Below, piece by piece: positions 35,508 to 46,384 of a stretch of 64,000 nucleotides of DNA (the first letter of the stretch is position 1; the number at the start of each line of letters is the position of its first letter). Source of the stretch: Patagioenas fasciata (lineage: Eukaryota; Chordata; Aves; Columbiformes; Columbidae); the NCBI RefSeq assembly GCF_037038585.1, contig NC_092520.1, forward strand, positions 147,621,104 to 147,685,103, written 5' to 3'. The notes under the pieces are model-generated. The model worked only from the letters and a program-made list of their open reading frames with translations, ran no database searches and was not told the DNA's origin. Made by a program: the position numbers and the translations under genes.

Positions 35508-37900
35508 GCATGTTTGAGGAAAGAAATAATCCATTTTTGAACTCTGACATAATTTTATATGACAAGCAAAGAAATATGAATGGGTTAGAGCCAGTATTTT
35601 TCAACAGTCTGCTCAAGAATAGGAAAGAAAGATGAGGGGGAGGGAGAAAAAAAAAAACAAAAAAACAGGAGAGCTGAAGGAAACTGAGTTGGTCACATTC
35701 ATGAAAGGATTAAAACAGCTGTGCAGTGCTGTCCTGGTCTATGGAAAATTGTTTCTGTGTGGAAGACAGTTCCCTCAGTCTGGTCTGAAGCCTGTGAAAG
35801 CTGATGAAACCCCTTTGAAAGACCAGACCATAGACTACTGCTTCAGTATTAATTAAATGCGGCTGTACTTTCTTTCTGAACTTCCTTCCCTGAAGTACAT
35901 TCTTGTATCATCAACACAGGCTGCTACCATAAGATGACTACTAATGCTAAGTGGTCAAAATTCTTTCTCCCTGTTTATATTTTTTGAGTGTTTACCATAG
36001 GAAGAGCTGGAAGTATAGCTACTAGGATCGTCTGACTTGACATGTCTTTTAAACTTGCCAAATATTTATCAGCAAAGACTGAAAGCTTTTATGTCAGTTA
36101 AACATTTCAGGGCAGATGGTGAAACAAAGGACGGGAAATTACAAGTGAAATATTTCTTGTGTATTTATAAATTCTTTAAGAAGAATCTTTAGATGAGAAA
36201 TACTTTCCTCAGTTGCAGGAGTGCATTGTAGAAGAACTCTGCCATCATCAAACTTTGAAAAAGGAAGCAAAAATTTGACATAAGTTATTCTGTAAATGTG
36301 CCTTTTCTGATTCAGTGAAAGCTCCTGAGCCTGGAATCCACCCAGATATGTCCAAGTTAAAGGCTTTGGGGTAGAGGGTGAAAATTACAGAAGATATATT
36401 AGGAGTACTGTACTTAAAAGCTTTCAGACTACATTTATCTCAATCAGCACAGTCCACTGGGTATACAAAGCAAATAGTTCATGCCTAAAGCTTGGGATAT
36501 TTTCCGTCTAAATGTCTCTAGGCCTGTCTCATGGACTAGGCACCTATTAGAGACCAAAGCACATCTTCTGGTTTAGTTTCTTCTAAAAGGAATCCAGTCC
36601 ATGTGCTCTACAGTTTTCCTGTGATGAGAAGGAAAACATGGTAGAAGGACAACTCACTTTGAAGCCACAGTCCTTATCCTAACCAAAACACTGATGGAGA
36701 ATGTTTCTAAGTATGCTTTAATCAGAGTCTGAAAGAGTGGAGGAGTTTGTTCCCTGTCCTTGTTCCTCCTACCTGTCTGTAACAGTCCATCGCCAAGCAT
36801 TGTTACTAAAAGCAAGGAGAATATCTTTCTGGTTCCTATCCTCAAAATTAGCAATGGAAAGGAGAATAACCCAATTTCAGTAGATCAGATGAAAGCAGAC
36901 AGTCCATAGCAATTTTACTGTGACTGATGTATTAAGTCACAAAGACAAAATTTGTCCTTCATGTTCTGCAAAAGGCTGTGAAGGGGACTCAGTGATTTAA
37001 GTCACATTACAGAGTTCATAGGACCCTCCTGTTTTACACGGAAAAAAAAAGTTAATTATCTTAATTCACCAATCTAACAAATAAAACTTACATCTATTCA
37101 AATTACTGCAGGATTTTCTTCAGAATTTACAACAGAACTTGTGCAAAACAGTAGTTTTCGAATGCGGACTTCGCTTTCTATTCAAACAGAAGACGACAGT
37201 GCTGCAGCATGATGTGGATTTTCTCATTCATTGGGGTTTTTAGTGGCAGCAATGGTTGAAGAGGAGTATACAAGACAGACAATAAGGGGGACAGCAGATA
37301 AATGGTTCTAAACCCAAGAAAATGCATGATAGACTACTGAACATGCAAAGGCAATGGGTTGAAGACCATACACATGAATGAAGAAGCAATGGGAATACCA
37401 GACATATTTGATAGAAATACTGAGCTCTAGTCCTTGCTCCACACCAGGAGGTAGTAAATAAAAAGAATACTTACAATAATTACACAAACTGGATTACTAA
37501 GTACATAGATTATATGGTTTGGATTCACAGCATAACTGCTGACCTTCACGTTACCACTTATGGAAGATAACTCTTCTCCCTCCCATCCTCCCCATCACTC
37601 CAGAGACATCCTCAAGAAACAAAGCAGAAGGGAAAGAAGAGGAAGAGACAATAACAGAAGAAACAATGAATTTGAAGTGTAGGTTAAAGTCGATGGCCTT
37701 TTACACTTTTTGAAATCAGCCATGTTTGTGCAAAGTCTACACTGCAGGAAGTGATCACTTAACATAATGGAAAAAGCAGGAACTCTGTCCTTCCCCCCCA
37801 GGTTCACAGTCTGACAAATGAACTTTCCCATCTCCAACAACGGAATGTGGTTCTTAAGGACAGTGAAGTACCCCTACTCACAACAAATGACAGGAAACCC
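35508..37900. other. Intergenic DNA left of the STMP1 3' end
   Basis: An A-rich run at 35648-35667; otherwise nothing recognised on either strand. Confidence 0.5.
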
Positions 37901-37904
37901 TGAA

Positions 37905-38298
37905 AGTTACTTCTTGATGCATTTAATTTATTTTGCGATGTTCTAAGATCCAGGGTATTACAAAGTGTGAGGTACACATAGTAACAGGACTAACAGGACT
38001 CCAGTTGGATCAGGTAAAAACAGGTTACAAAATATTAGGAAAAGCAGTAACCAAAAAAAAAAACCAAACAAACGATCTTATCCACTCACATATTAGCTGC
38101 AAATCCAAATTCTGAAACCCTTGAAAATCAGTCCCAGGAAAAGTTCACGGCTGCTCTTTCAAAAGAAGGACATTCCAGTTCTAGGAGACTAAAAGTGGAG
38201 GAACCTCCCATTCCAACCCTCTACTTGGTCTTTTCTGCCTGAAAGGTAAATTGCATCCTTGATGCATGCACAGAGGTGACCTGGGTAACACTGCTCTC
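37905..38298 (-). other. STMP1: STMP1 3' UTR (probable)
   Basis: From the stop codon to just past an AATAAA signal on the - strand at 37932-37927, followed by a T/G-rich stretch near 37880. The 3' limit is inferred. Confidence 0.45.
37927..37932 (-). terminator. Candidate poly(A) signal of STMP1
   Basis: TTTATT on the + strand is AATAAA for STMP1, about 370 bases after the stop. Read along the gene, a TTTGTTGTGAGT-like stretch follows. Confidence 0.45.
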
Positions 38299-38379
38299 TT
38301 AGGACTTGTCGCTGGGAGGTTTCTTCTTAGCTTCCACATCCTTCTTAAATTCTTCAAGCTTCTTTGCAATGTTAGGAAT
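38299..38379 (-). CDS. STMP1: STMP1 coding exon 3 and stop (residues 24-49)
   Basis: It encodes [20 protein letters not shown] and PPSDKS, then TAA at 38301-38299, after an AAAG acceptor. Confidence 0.95.
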   Translation of the reverse strand: MPNIAKKLEEFKKDVEAKKKPPSDKS

Positions 38380-41300
38380 CTTTAAAGACAAAACCAAAAA
38401 AACAAATGAAAATCATACAAATTAACAAAAAATCCCGAGCTACATGAGTCTCAGTAGGAAAAACAATACCATAAACACAGCAAGAAATCCTATGAAGTTT
38501 AAATCAGTTTCTAAAAGATAATTACTTCCAGGATGTGATACCTTACACAGAGATTAAAAAAAAAAACAAAAAACAAAAAACAATATCAAGTAAACAGTAG
38601 ATGAAAGCACCTCATGTGGGGCTTCATGAAATATTTCAGGTTGTTAAGATCAAAAGTCCACCAGTGGTGATGGGAACAGGAGGGAGGAAAATAGATCACT
38701 TCACAGGAAATTTAGCAAGATCAGTCTGGCTTTCTCACTGAAAGAGGACAAACTGCCAAAGAATAAGTCAATTTAAACACTGACGCACAGACTTTAATAA
38801 CGACCTTTGGAGCGGAAATTAGATTGTACTATACTGGTCATAAACCAAGAGAAAAGAGGTGTTCAAGAGCAGCAAATACGTTATCAAGAAATTTATGAAG
38901 AAATACTTCTCCTCGTCCATTTTGTGGGAACCAAAATTCCCCACTGGGGAATTCTATTGCATTGCAAATTGGCAAGCTTTTGTGGTTTCACACATGAATG
39001 AAAACTCAATTTACTGCTTGTGAACTTCAAAACTTCAGCTTTCTCTGGCAAACAAAAGCATTTTGATGAAGTAATCAAACAGTAAATTTTGACAACTTTA
39101 AAAAAAAAGTAACTTTTAAGGGCAAGGAATAGATTATCTCATGACTCTAGGTAAAACTGGGAACTGACAATGTAGGATTTTACAAACTAACTGATTAAAA
39201 TAAAAGCAAAGTTCCTCATTGGTAGCTGTGAAAAAACCCATGGGCTTTGACTTCATATATAACCTGACCATAGAGCAGAAGTTAATCCAAACAGACTGCA
39301 GTGCTCTTATTGGATGGCTTAAGGCTGATAGTACAGGTAATATTATATGTTTCTTTCTTTACTTTTCAAAGTTAAGTTCTATTTGAGCAAATGAAATTAA
39401 GAGCCCAGTCTGTAACATACCTGACATCTAAACTAAACCAAGAGAACTCCATTGCCATCAGCAGAACCCTCCATGTGCTTATAACTAAGCAGATGTGTGT
39501 ACAGCCGCAGAATTAGGACCTCATTATTACAAGTTTATTTTGGATGTCATCTGAAACAAAGCACCTTCAAAAACAGCAATAAAATTACGATGTTCATCCT
39601 GCAACTCAGTGTTACATTGCCGGGGAACCATCTCCCGCAAACCAAAAACAGAAGTCGCCCTCTTGTGGCAATACCTCGCAAAGCCCTAAATCATGCTTAC
39701 AGTACATATTAATACACCTAAATATATTCTGATGTTTACATTTTCATAACACTGTAAAACGTATATTGGAAAGAAACACAAGCCTTTCATTACAACTCTT
39801 AGTGGAGCAAGTGGACAGGAAGCATCACAAAAGTTTGCACATAGGCAAGCAGCAAAAAAAAAAAAATAATTCAGCAAGCAGAATGACTTCAATACTGAAG
39901 ATGAGAGGAAGGCAAAACATAAATGTCATTAGAGATTTGAGCATCAACAGCTTTTTTTTTTCTGCTCTAACTCCCACAGTGAAAAACCTCCATTCACTGT
40001 GAGAACTGAGGAAAGAAAGTTCACTTCCTCACAGTGAGAAAAGAAGGAAAGGAAAGATTGCAGGTCAATACATTGTTTGAAGTAGGAGCAGGTGCTGAAT
40101 TTTCCCAAAAAGCTGGCAATACTTATTTTCATTGTTTGTGTAGAAGATATAAATTTCAGATGCTCTGAAGAATTTTAAGTAACAAACAGTTGTATTGAGT
40201 GGAGAACACTGTAGCAGACAGGAAACCAGTATTTTAGGGCTGATACAATCTATGAGCAGCTGCTAAGCCTTTTCTGTTTCTTCTATCTGTGTAGACGTCT
40301 GTTTACCATACCTGTGCTCTAGGGCCCCCAACACCAGTTAAGGCTCTAAGCATTGACATAATCTTTATGATAGAGGTAGATGTTTAGTTATAGATGAACT
40401 CGAATGTAAACGGAACCAAAAGTCAGTTCGATCCACGTTCTGTTTAAATAAAACCATCAAAATAAAGAATGATTCAGTTCCAATTAAGTGAAAACAGCCC
40501 TTTATTTTCAGTTCAGAATAGATTCAACTCTGAGAATACAAGGATACTCACATCATAGTTCTGAGCCAGATACATCCCAACCACATTGCCAAGAGTAAAA
40601 CCAACCTAAAAAGAAAGGGAGAAAAGGACAGTTAACATCCTTACATCAAAAGCCCATTGGTTAAAATAAAATTTTAGAAAAAGTAATACTACAGGTCATG
40701 TGAAGACTAAAGAGTTTCAATTCCACTCCTACTTAATTTCTCACCTTTCTTGCAGTGAGGTGCACCAGGAAAACCATACCATCTTTTCCAAAATACAGCA
40801 GAATTGAGTTATCAATACACATCTCCAAGACTGTTTGGATCAGACTATGATGAACTTTGTTAAATTCTTTGCACATTCTCAAAGGCAGTAACTCCTTAGT
40901 ATTGTGCCTTTATTCATTGCCAGTAGACAAATCACTCTATATGACAGCTAAGGCCAGTTCTATTTAAGAAAATTGTTATTGCTTATGGACACTGTTGTCA
41001 AAATATTTTAAGAAAAATAAAACCACTGTCCACAATAGCAACTTTGCCATCACATACTGACTTGACATCTTTTCCATGCCCAAAGCAGAATAGAGTACAG
41101 CTCATCTTTTCAGTGATTCAGATTGTCCATGGTGACAAGCTAGCTATAGAAAACTAAAACTGGCTGAAAACTGCCAAATGAACTATGACTGCAAGTTACT
41201 TCAGTATTTTCTTAAACAGATTCTTGGTCTTATACTTTGTTTATTATTACTATTTAAGGAGCTTAGCTTTAACAATTTAAGAAAAAGTAGAGTTCCTTTG

Positions 41301-44300
41301 GTGGCTACTGCACTGGTTATCATTTGTTCTTGTGGTTTTAATTATCAGTTAAAGAAGTACTCTGCAAGATATTATGGTCCTATGACTGCCTGGGAAGATG
41401 AAGGAAGAGCAGTGGACATTGTCTACCTTTATTTCAGCCAGGCTTTTGACATCGTTGCTCACAAACTCCCCATAGGCAAGCTCAGGAGGTGTGGGCTGGA
41501 TAAAGGCATGGTGAGATGGATCATAAACTGGTTGGATGGCAGAGGTCAAGAGGGTTCTGATGAACAGTGCACAGTCTGGCCTGTAGTTAGTGGAGTTCCT
41601 CAGGGGTCAGTACTGGGTTCAGTCCTGTTCAACATGTTCATCAATGAATTGGATGAAGAGACTGAGTGCACCCTCAGCAAGTTTGTTGATGATACCAAAC
41701 TGGGAGGAAGGGCTGACACACCAGAAGGCTGTGCTGCCATTCAGCGAGACCTGGACAGGCTGGAGGTCTGGGCAGAGAAAAACCTGATGAAGTTCAGCAA
41801 CGGTAAGTGTAGGGTCCCGCACCTGGGGAGGAATAACCCCAGGTACCAGTACAGGTACCTGCTGGAAAGCAGCATTGCAGAGAAAGACCTGGGAGTTCTG
41901 GTCGACAACAGGTTGACCTTGAGTCAACAATGTGCCCTTGTGGCCAAGAAGACCGATGGTATCCTGGGGTGCATTAAGAACAGTGTGACCGGGTTATCCT
42001 CCCCGTCTACTCTGTCCAGGTGAGACCACCTCTGGAGTACTCCGTCCAGTTCTGGGCTCCTGAGTTTAAGAAGGACAAGGAATTACTGGAGGGAGTTCAG
42101 CAGCATGCTACAAAGATGATGAGGGGCCTAGAGCACCTTTATTATGAGGAAAGACAGAGAGCTGTGTCTGTTCAGCCTGGAGAAGAAAAGGCTGAGAAGG
42201 GATCTCATCAATGTTTATAAATATCTGAAGGGTGGATGTCCAGAGGATGGGACCAGAGTCCTTTCAGTGGTGCCCAACGATAGGATGAGGGGCAATGGGC
42301 AGAGATTGAAGGATGAGATGTTCCATCTGAATATACGGAAAAACTTCTTTATTTTGAGGGTGCCAGAGCACTGGAACAGGCTGCCCAGAGAGGTTGTGGA
42401 GTCACCTTCTCTGGAGACATTCAAAACTTGTCTGGACACATTCCTGTGAGATCTGCTCTGGGTAAACCTGCGTTAGCAGGTGGGCTGGACTAGATGATCT
42501 CCAGAGGTCCCTTCCAACCCAAACCATTCTGTGATTCTGTGATATTAAAAAATAACACACGGAGGTAAAGCAGACTTGTGACTCCTCTCAGTGCAAAACA
42601 CCATTCCACCAGAGGAGAATTTCCTGTATCTTTAGCACTGTCTGAGAACTTACTTGAAAACACAAACCCAGTCCTTGTTTATTAGCGGTTTTCTAGGCTT
42701 TCACTCTATAACATTTCCAAAGATGGGACAACTATCGTATTCTGCTTTGTGATAAGACATATTTGGTACAGATAGTACTGAGATCAGTACTCTCTCTATG
42801 TGTACTCCTTTATTGAAAAGTTTAGCATTGCATTCTAGAGCAATACACCCAGTTACATTTACTTTTATAGCTGACAATTCAATCAGAGGAAAAAATACCA
42901 CTATTTAGAATTCAATTATGCGGAAAGCAAAACATACAGCAAATTAAAATGTGCATGTTAAGTAAGGAAAACAAGGCTGATGAGAGTTCAGGGTCTTCCA
43001 ATTTATACCCAGCATTTCAAGTTGTATTTTAAACAAATGTTTATCTAACGCTTAACTCTGGATAGCAAAATACAAGGTTTGTGAGATTATCCCTTTATCT
43101 CCCTGTTACAGCCCTAAGAAGAGTAAGCAAGAGTCAAACACCCAATCTACACACCAAGAGGCAAGAAACCCAGAATTAACATATCTTTTTTCAAACTTTC
43201 AGGCACTGACCAAAAATAAGAAGCTTTTATCTAGAAACAAAAAAACATTAGCAGCAAGCTGTAGTGTTGATAAACACAGAAACTTTGAGAGTGTCTGAGT
43301 GTCTACAGCTTTATTGTCTTCATCAGAGTGGAGACTAAACAGCTACAGAAATGACTGAGGATTTTATACTTGTTATTATGAAGTTGAGATAAGAAACAGG
43401 CCTTATTTATTCATTTCATAAAACACATAAGACTCTCCCAGCTTACTCTGTATCAACACTTGGCATGAAACTTATTCGCCAGCTAAATTACTCTTCCCTC
43501 AACAAAAGATGAAAGAATATCTCTTTTTGTCTGCCCTTACTGGGACATATCTGAACACAACTAAAACCCTTGAGTATCCCTCACACCACTAGAATGAAAA
43601 ACAAGAGGCTGCTTCCATGCTTTACTACAGCAGAAACCAGCATCTTTTTGGTCAGATAGTTTATTTCCACACTTGGCGGTAAAAATGTCAGCATCTATTA
43701 AGTATTTAATTAAGAGTAGGTAGGCATCTAACTTTAGACAACCATAACACTTTAGGGGAACACACAGAAAGACAGAAAGGATTATTAAAATGAGAAAAGT
43801 ACAAGATGATTCAGTGTATTAATTCTGCTGCTGTTAAGGGGATTTAATGAAAGGCAGTAATGAAACATGATCCCTTGCCTTAACTTCTATATATAAAACT
43901 CCACATCTCCAGAGATACAGTTTTGAGGGTGCACAAAAGAGCAAGGACTAAAAACCCCTGCTCTCCCTAAAAGAGGCAGGTATATCTGCCAATACAAAAC
44001 AACTTGAGCAGCATCACTGTGAACAAGCAACATTTGCTGAACCTTCACGGCAAATTAAGGGCACACGTTGGAGAAAAAGCAAGCAAACAAACCAGGAGCT
44101 TAATTTTCAGAGCAGTTTTAAGGCACCGTTCGGCGGGGATCGAAAAGCGGGACGAGGCGACCCCACGGAGCCAGAGAAGGGAGAGAGGCTGAAGCACAAG
44201 GATGCTGCGCTGCTGCAGAGCCCAAACTGGGCGCAGCCGCCTCGCTTAAGCAGCTTCACAGCCACGGGGCCGTGTGACACCACGGGACAGGAGCACCCAG

Positions 44301-44540
44301 GAGCACGGAAACAAGGGCTGGGCTGAGGGGCGAGGCCGTCGCCAGCCCCCCGGACAGAGGAAGAAAGGCTGCCCACCCGCCCGGCCTCCCCGGAACCGCC
44401 CGCGGGACGCCGGTGCGGGCGGGGACCGCACACAGCGACTTTCCTCCCCATCGCCGAGGAGCGGCCCCACCGCCCCCGCCCGCCCCGCCGCGAAATGGCG
44501 GCGCTGCCGCTCCGCGAAGCCTTACCAAGAACTGCAGCAT
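38299..44540 (-). CDS. STMP1: STMP1, short transmembrane mitochondrial protein 1 (3 coding exons, 49 aa)
   Basis: Complement of 44526-44540, 40552-40605 and 38299-38379, all with GT-AG junctions. The product has 49 residues: MLQFL, then [18 protein letters not shown], then [20 protein letters not shown] and PPSDKS. This matches human STMP1 (47 residues, formerly C7orf73) almost residue for residue as I remember it, with a Val for Leu at position 6 and two extra C-terminal residues. The protein is known as a micropeptide of the inner mitochondrial membrane. Visible here are one short glycine-containing hydrophobic segment (about 1-18) and a charged, lysine-rich helix (about 27-43). It starts inside a CpG island, as expected for a housekeeping gene, and runs toward SLC13A4. 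Confidence 0.95.
39975..40001 (+). repeat. Perfect 9-bp inverted repeat in STMP1 intron 2
   Basis: CACAGTGAA and TTCACTGTG are separated by nine bases. A related palindrome, CTCACAGTGAG, follows at about 40029-40039. Confidence 0.7.
40552..40605 (-). CDS. STMP1: STMP1 coding exon 2 (residues 6-23)
   Basis: It encodes [18 protein letters not shown] between a TTTTTTAG acceptor and a GTGAGT donor, phase 0 at both ends. It is the most conserved part of the protein. Intron 2 (38380-40551) holds a small perfect hairpin at 39975-40001 and A runs, no mobile element. Confidence 0.96.
41380..42543 (+). mobile_element. CR1 LINE, 5'-truncated, in STMP1 intron 1 (antisense to the gene)
   Basis: It keeps the reverse-transcriptase palm region: [20 protein letters not shown] and the catalytic box as FVDDTKLGG (about 41680-41710), then the C-terminal region and 3' UTR ending in ATTCTGTGATTCTGTGAT. 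A small deletion near 41985-42000 breaks the frame. The 281-codon frame beginning at 41178 only runs from intron sequence into the element. Confidence 0.93.
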
Positions 44541-44890
44541 GGCGCCCGCCTGCCTGCTCCCCTGCCTGCCTGCCTACCGGGGAAGTCAGGCGGGCGGCGG
44601 CGCCTTCTCTTCCGGGTGCCGACCGGCCCTCCCCGCCGCCACCACCGCCCCGGGGAGGGGTCCGCCTAGCGCCGCCCGCCCCCGGGCGGCCCCGCGGCCT
44701 CTGCCCTGCCAGGCCCCGGGCCCGGAACTCCTCGGAGGGCGACGGCTCTGGCGGCCCCTCCCGCCCGCTCTCTGGCGCTTTTTGGGATGAGGAACCGCGC
44801 AAAAGAGAGCGACGGGCCGTCTGTTAAGGCTTCCCTCCCAGCTGGTGCCAGCCACCGGGCCTGCTGCTCCCCAGCGGCCGCAGGGGTTAA
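44110..44890 (-). promoter_or_regulatory. CpG-island promoter of STMP1
   Basis: About 780 bases are strongly GC- and CpG-rich, unlike any other part of the window, and the STMP1 start codon lies inside. On the - strand an ETS-type CCGGAAG site lies at 44615-44609, about 70 bases upstream of the ATG. A YY1-like AAATGGCGGC lies on the + strand at 44493-44502, just inside intron 1, and GC boxes lie on both sides. The transcription start is probably between the ATG and about 44620. Several long reading frames here are composition artefacts. Confidence 0.8.
44526..44540 (-). CDS. STMP1: STMP1 coding exon 1 (5 codons)
   Basis: The frame opens with ATG at 44540-44538, encodes MLQFL and meets a GTAAGG donor at 44525. 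Intron 1 (40606-44525) contains a CR1 element at 41380-42543 and otherwise AT-rich sequence. Confidence 0.93.
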
Positions 44891-44963
44891 ATAGGGGTCC
44901 AGATTTTTACACTACGGGTAATTTCAAATTGTGGTCTTCAAGGCAGGATCAAGGAAACTAGAT

Positions 44964-45210
44964 ACCTACCCTGTTTCCCTGAAAATAAGACCTACCCTGA
45001 AAATAGGCCTTAGCAGGTTTTTTCAGGATTTTTGAGGATGCTTGAAATATAAACCCTACTACAAAAAGAAGCCCTAGTTACAGTTCATTTAAAAAAATAA
45101 TTAAAAAAAAAAAAATTTAAATAGTGTCCAGGCAGCTATATATGTAAAAAAAGTAAGCATCGTTTGGAGCAAAAATTGTATAAGACCCTGTTTTATTTTG
45201 GGGGAAACAG
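44964..45210 (+). mobile_element. Non-autonomous DNA transposon (MITE-like)
   Basis: The left end carries CTGTTTCCCTGAAAATAAGA (44971-44990) and the right end, read in reverse complement, starts CTGTTTCCCCCAAAATAAAA (45210-45191), so the ends form imperfect terminal inverted repeats. The 7-mer ACTAGAT occurs at 44957-44963 and again at 45211-45217, as a target-site duplication would. There is no coding capacity. The interior has more copies of the CCCTGAAAATA-type motif. I cannot assign the superfamily: a 7-8 base duplication would fit hAT, but the left end has six extra bases. Confidence 0.65.
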
Positions 45211-45384
45211 ACTAGATGTGGGCAAACGAAATCCTGTTTGATTTGCGGGTTCCTTGTCTCCGTGCTTGGGAAATCTGAGCCTCCCATGCCAGAGAGGGCT
45301 GAAAGAAAGGTGTTTTTGTTTGTTTGTTTGTTTGTTTTTCCTACTCCGCATTTGCTAGACCATGTCTATGGTACCCATGGCCAG

Positions 45385-46029
45385 TATGGGGTCTCAGTGT
45401 ATAAAAGAGGTGGACAAACTGGAAGAAGCTCAGCACAGGGCCCAGGAACTGGTCAGGGCTGGAGACCTCCCTGCGAGGAGAGGCTGAAAGAGCAGGACTT
45501 TTGCAGCCATGTGAGGGATCTAACAGCAACCCCACAGAGCCTGTGAGGGGGTATTGGAATCACAGAATCAATTCAGTTGGAAGAGACCCTCAGGATCATC
45601 AAGTCCAACCATAATCTAACTCTAGCACTAAGCCATGTCCCTAGAAACTCGTCTAAAAGTCTTTTAAACACCTCCAGGAATGGTGACTCCACCACTTCCT
45701 TAGGCAGCCTGTTCCAATGCCTGGTCAGGTGGAGCCAAGCTCTTCATAGTTGTGCAAGATGGGAGGGTGAGACAGCAGGGACAAGATGAAATGAGAGGAC
45801 TGGGCTGAATTTCAAAGACAGGCTGTTTTGTCGCTTAAGGGAGGCAGGCAGGCAATGACACAGATTTCCCAGACGATTGTGCTTTCTCCACCTTTAGAGG
45901 TTTTCAAGACTTAGCTGGGTTAAACCCTGAGCAAACTGCTCTAAGCTCAGAGCTGATCCTTCCCGGGGCAGGAGGTTGGATTAGGGACTTACTGAGGCAC
46001 CCTCCCACCTGAATCATCCTGTGATCTCA
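45385..46029 (+). mobile_element. CR1 LINE fragment interrupted by another CR1
   Basis: The left part (to about 45556) matches the CR1 segment from GGTGGACAAACTGGAAGAAG through GAGGAGAGGCTGAAAGAG. The right part (from about 45728) continues in the same orientation to the CR1 3' UTR ending near TCATCCTGTGATCTC. The two halves are adjoining segments of one copy. Confidence 0.8.
45557..45727 (-). mobile_element. CR1 LINE 3' fragment nested in the + strand CR1
   Basis: Read on the - strand, this is a CR1 3' end: the segment encoding the HWNRLP-type motif, GGTGGAGTCACCATTCCTGG, then the 3' UTR ending in TTGATTCTGTGATT. It interrupts the flanking + strand CR1. Confidence 0.85.
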
Positions 46030-46061
46030 CAAGAGCTTTAAAAACCCTGGTTCTTTTTTTT

Positions 46062-46094
46062 TTTTGTTTGTTTGTTTGTTTGTTTGTTTGTTTT
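46062..46094 (+). repeat. (TTTG)n microsatellite
   Basis: About eight TTTG units after a T run, right behind the CR1 3' end. A shorter TTTG array lies at 45315-45338. Confidence 0.9.
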
Positions 46095-46290
46095 CCTAGC
46101 AAGATTAGAAAATGAAGAATAGTTGTCCTTTGTGAAATGCTCTGGGTTTACTTTTGTTTGATGGCTACGCTTAATGGCGATTTGAGCAGCAAATATCAGG
46201 GAGTTTTCTGCAGAGATTCAGTAAGAGATCGAAGACTTTATTGCAATGTGTTACAAATCTCTCTTTCACATACCAGTTCAGATTTAAAAA

Positions 46291-46384
46291 CAAAACAAAA
46301 ACACAAACCAAACCAACAAAACAAACAAACAAACAAACCACAAAACTACAATCAATCAATCAAACAAACAAACAAACAAACCCA
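46291..46384 (+). repeat. (CAAA)n microsatellite
   Basis: Arrays of CAAA with CAAT interruptions, complementary to the TTTG array about 230 bases upstream. Confidence 0.9.

Noticed and set aside
41178-42023. 281-codon reading frame as a new gene
   Set aside because: Its first part is STMP1 intron sequence and the rest is CR1 reverse transcriptase; it is a chance fusion broken at its 3' end.
44107-44855. Several overlapping 74-231 codon frames on both strands
   Set aside because: They lie in the CpG island, where stops are rare, show low-complexity Pro/Arg/Gly/Ala composition and overlap each other.
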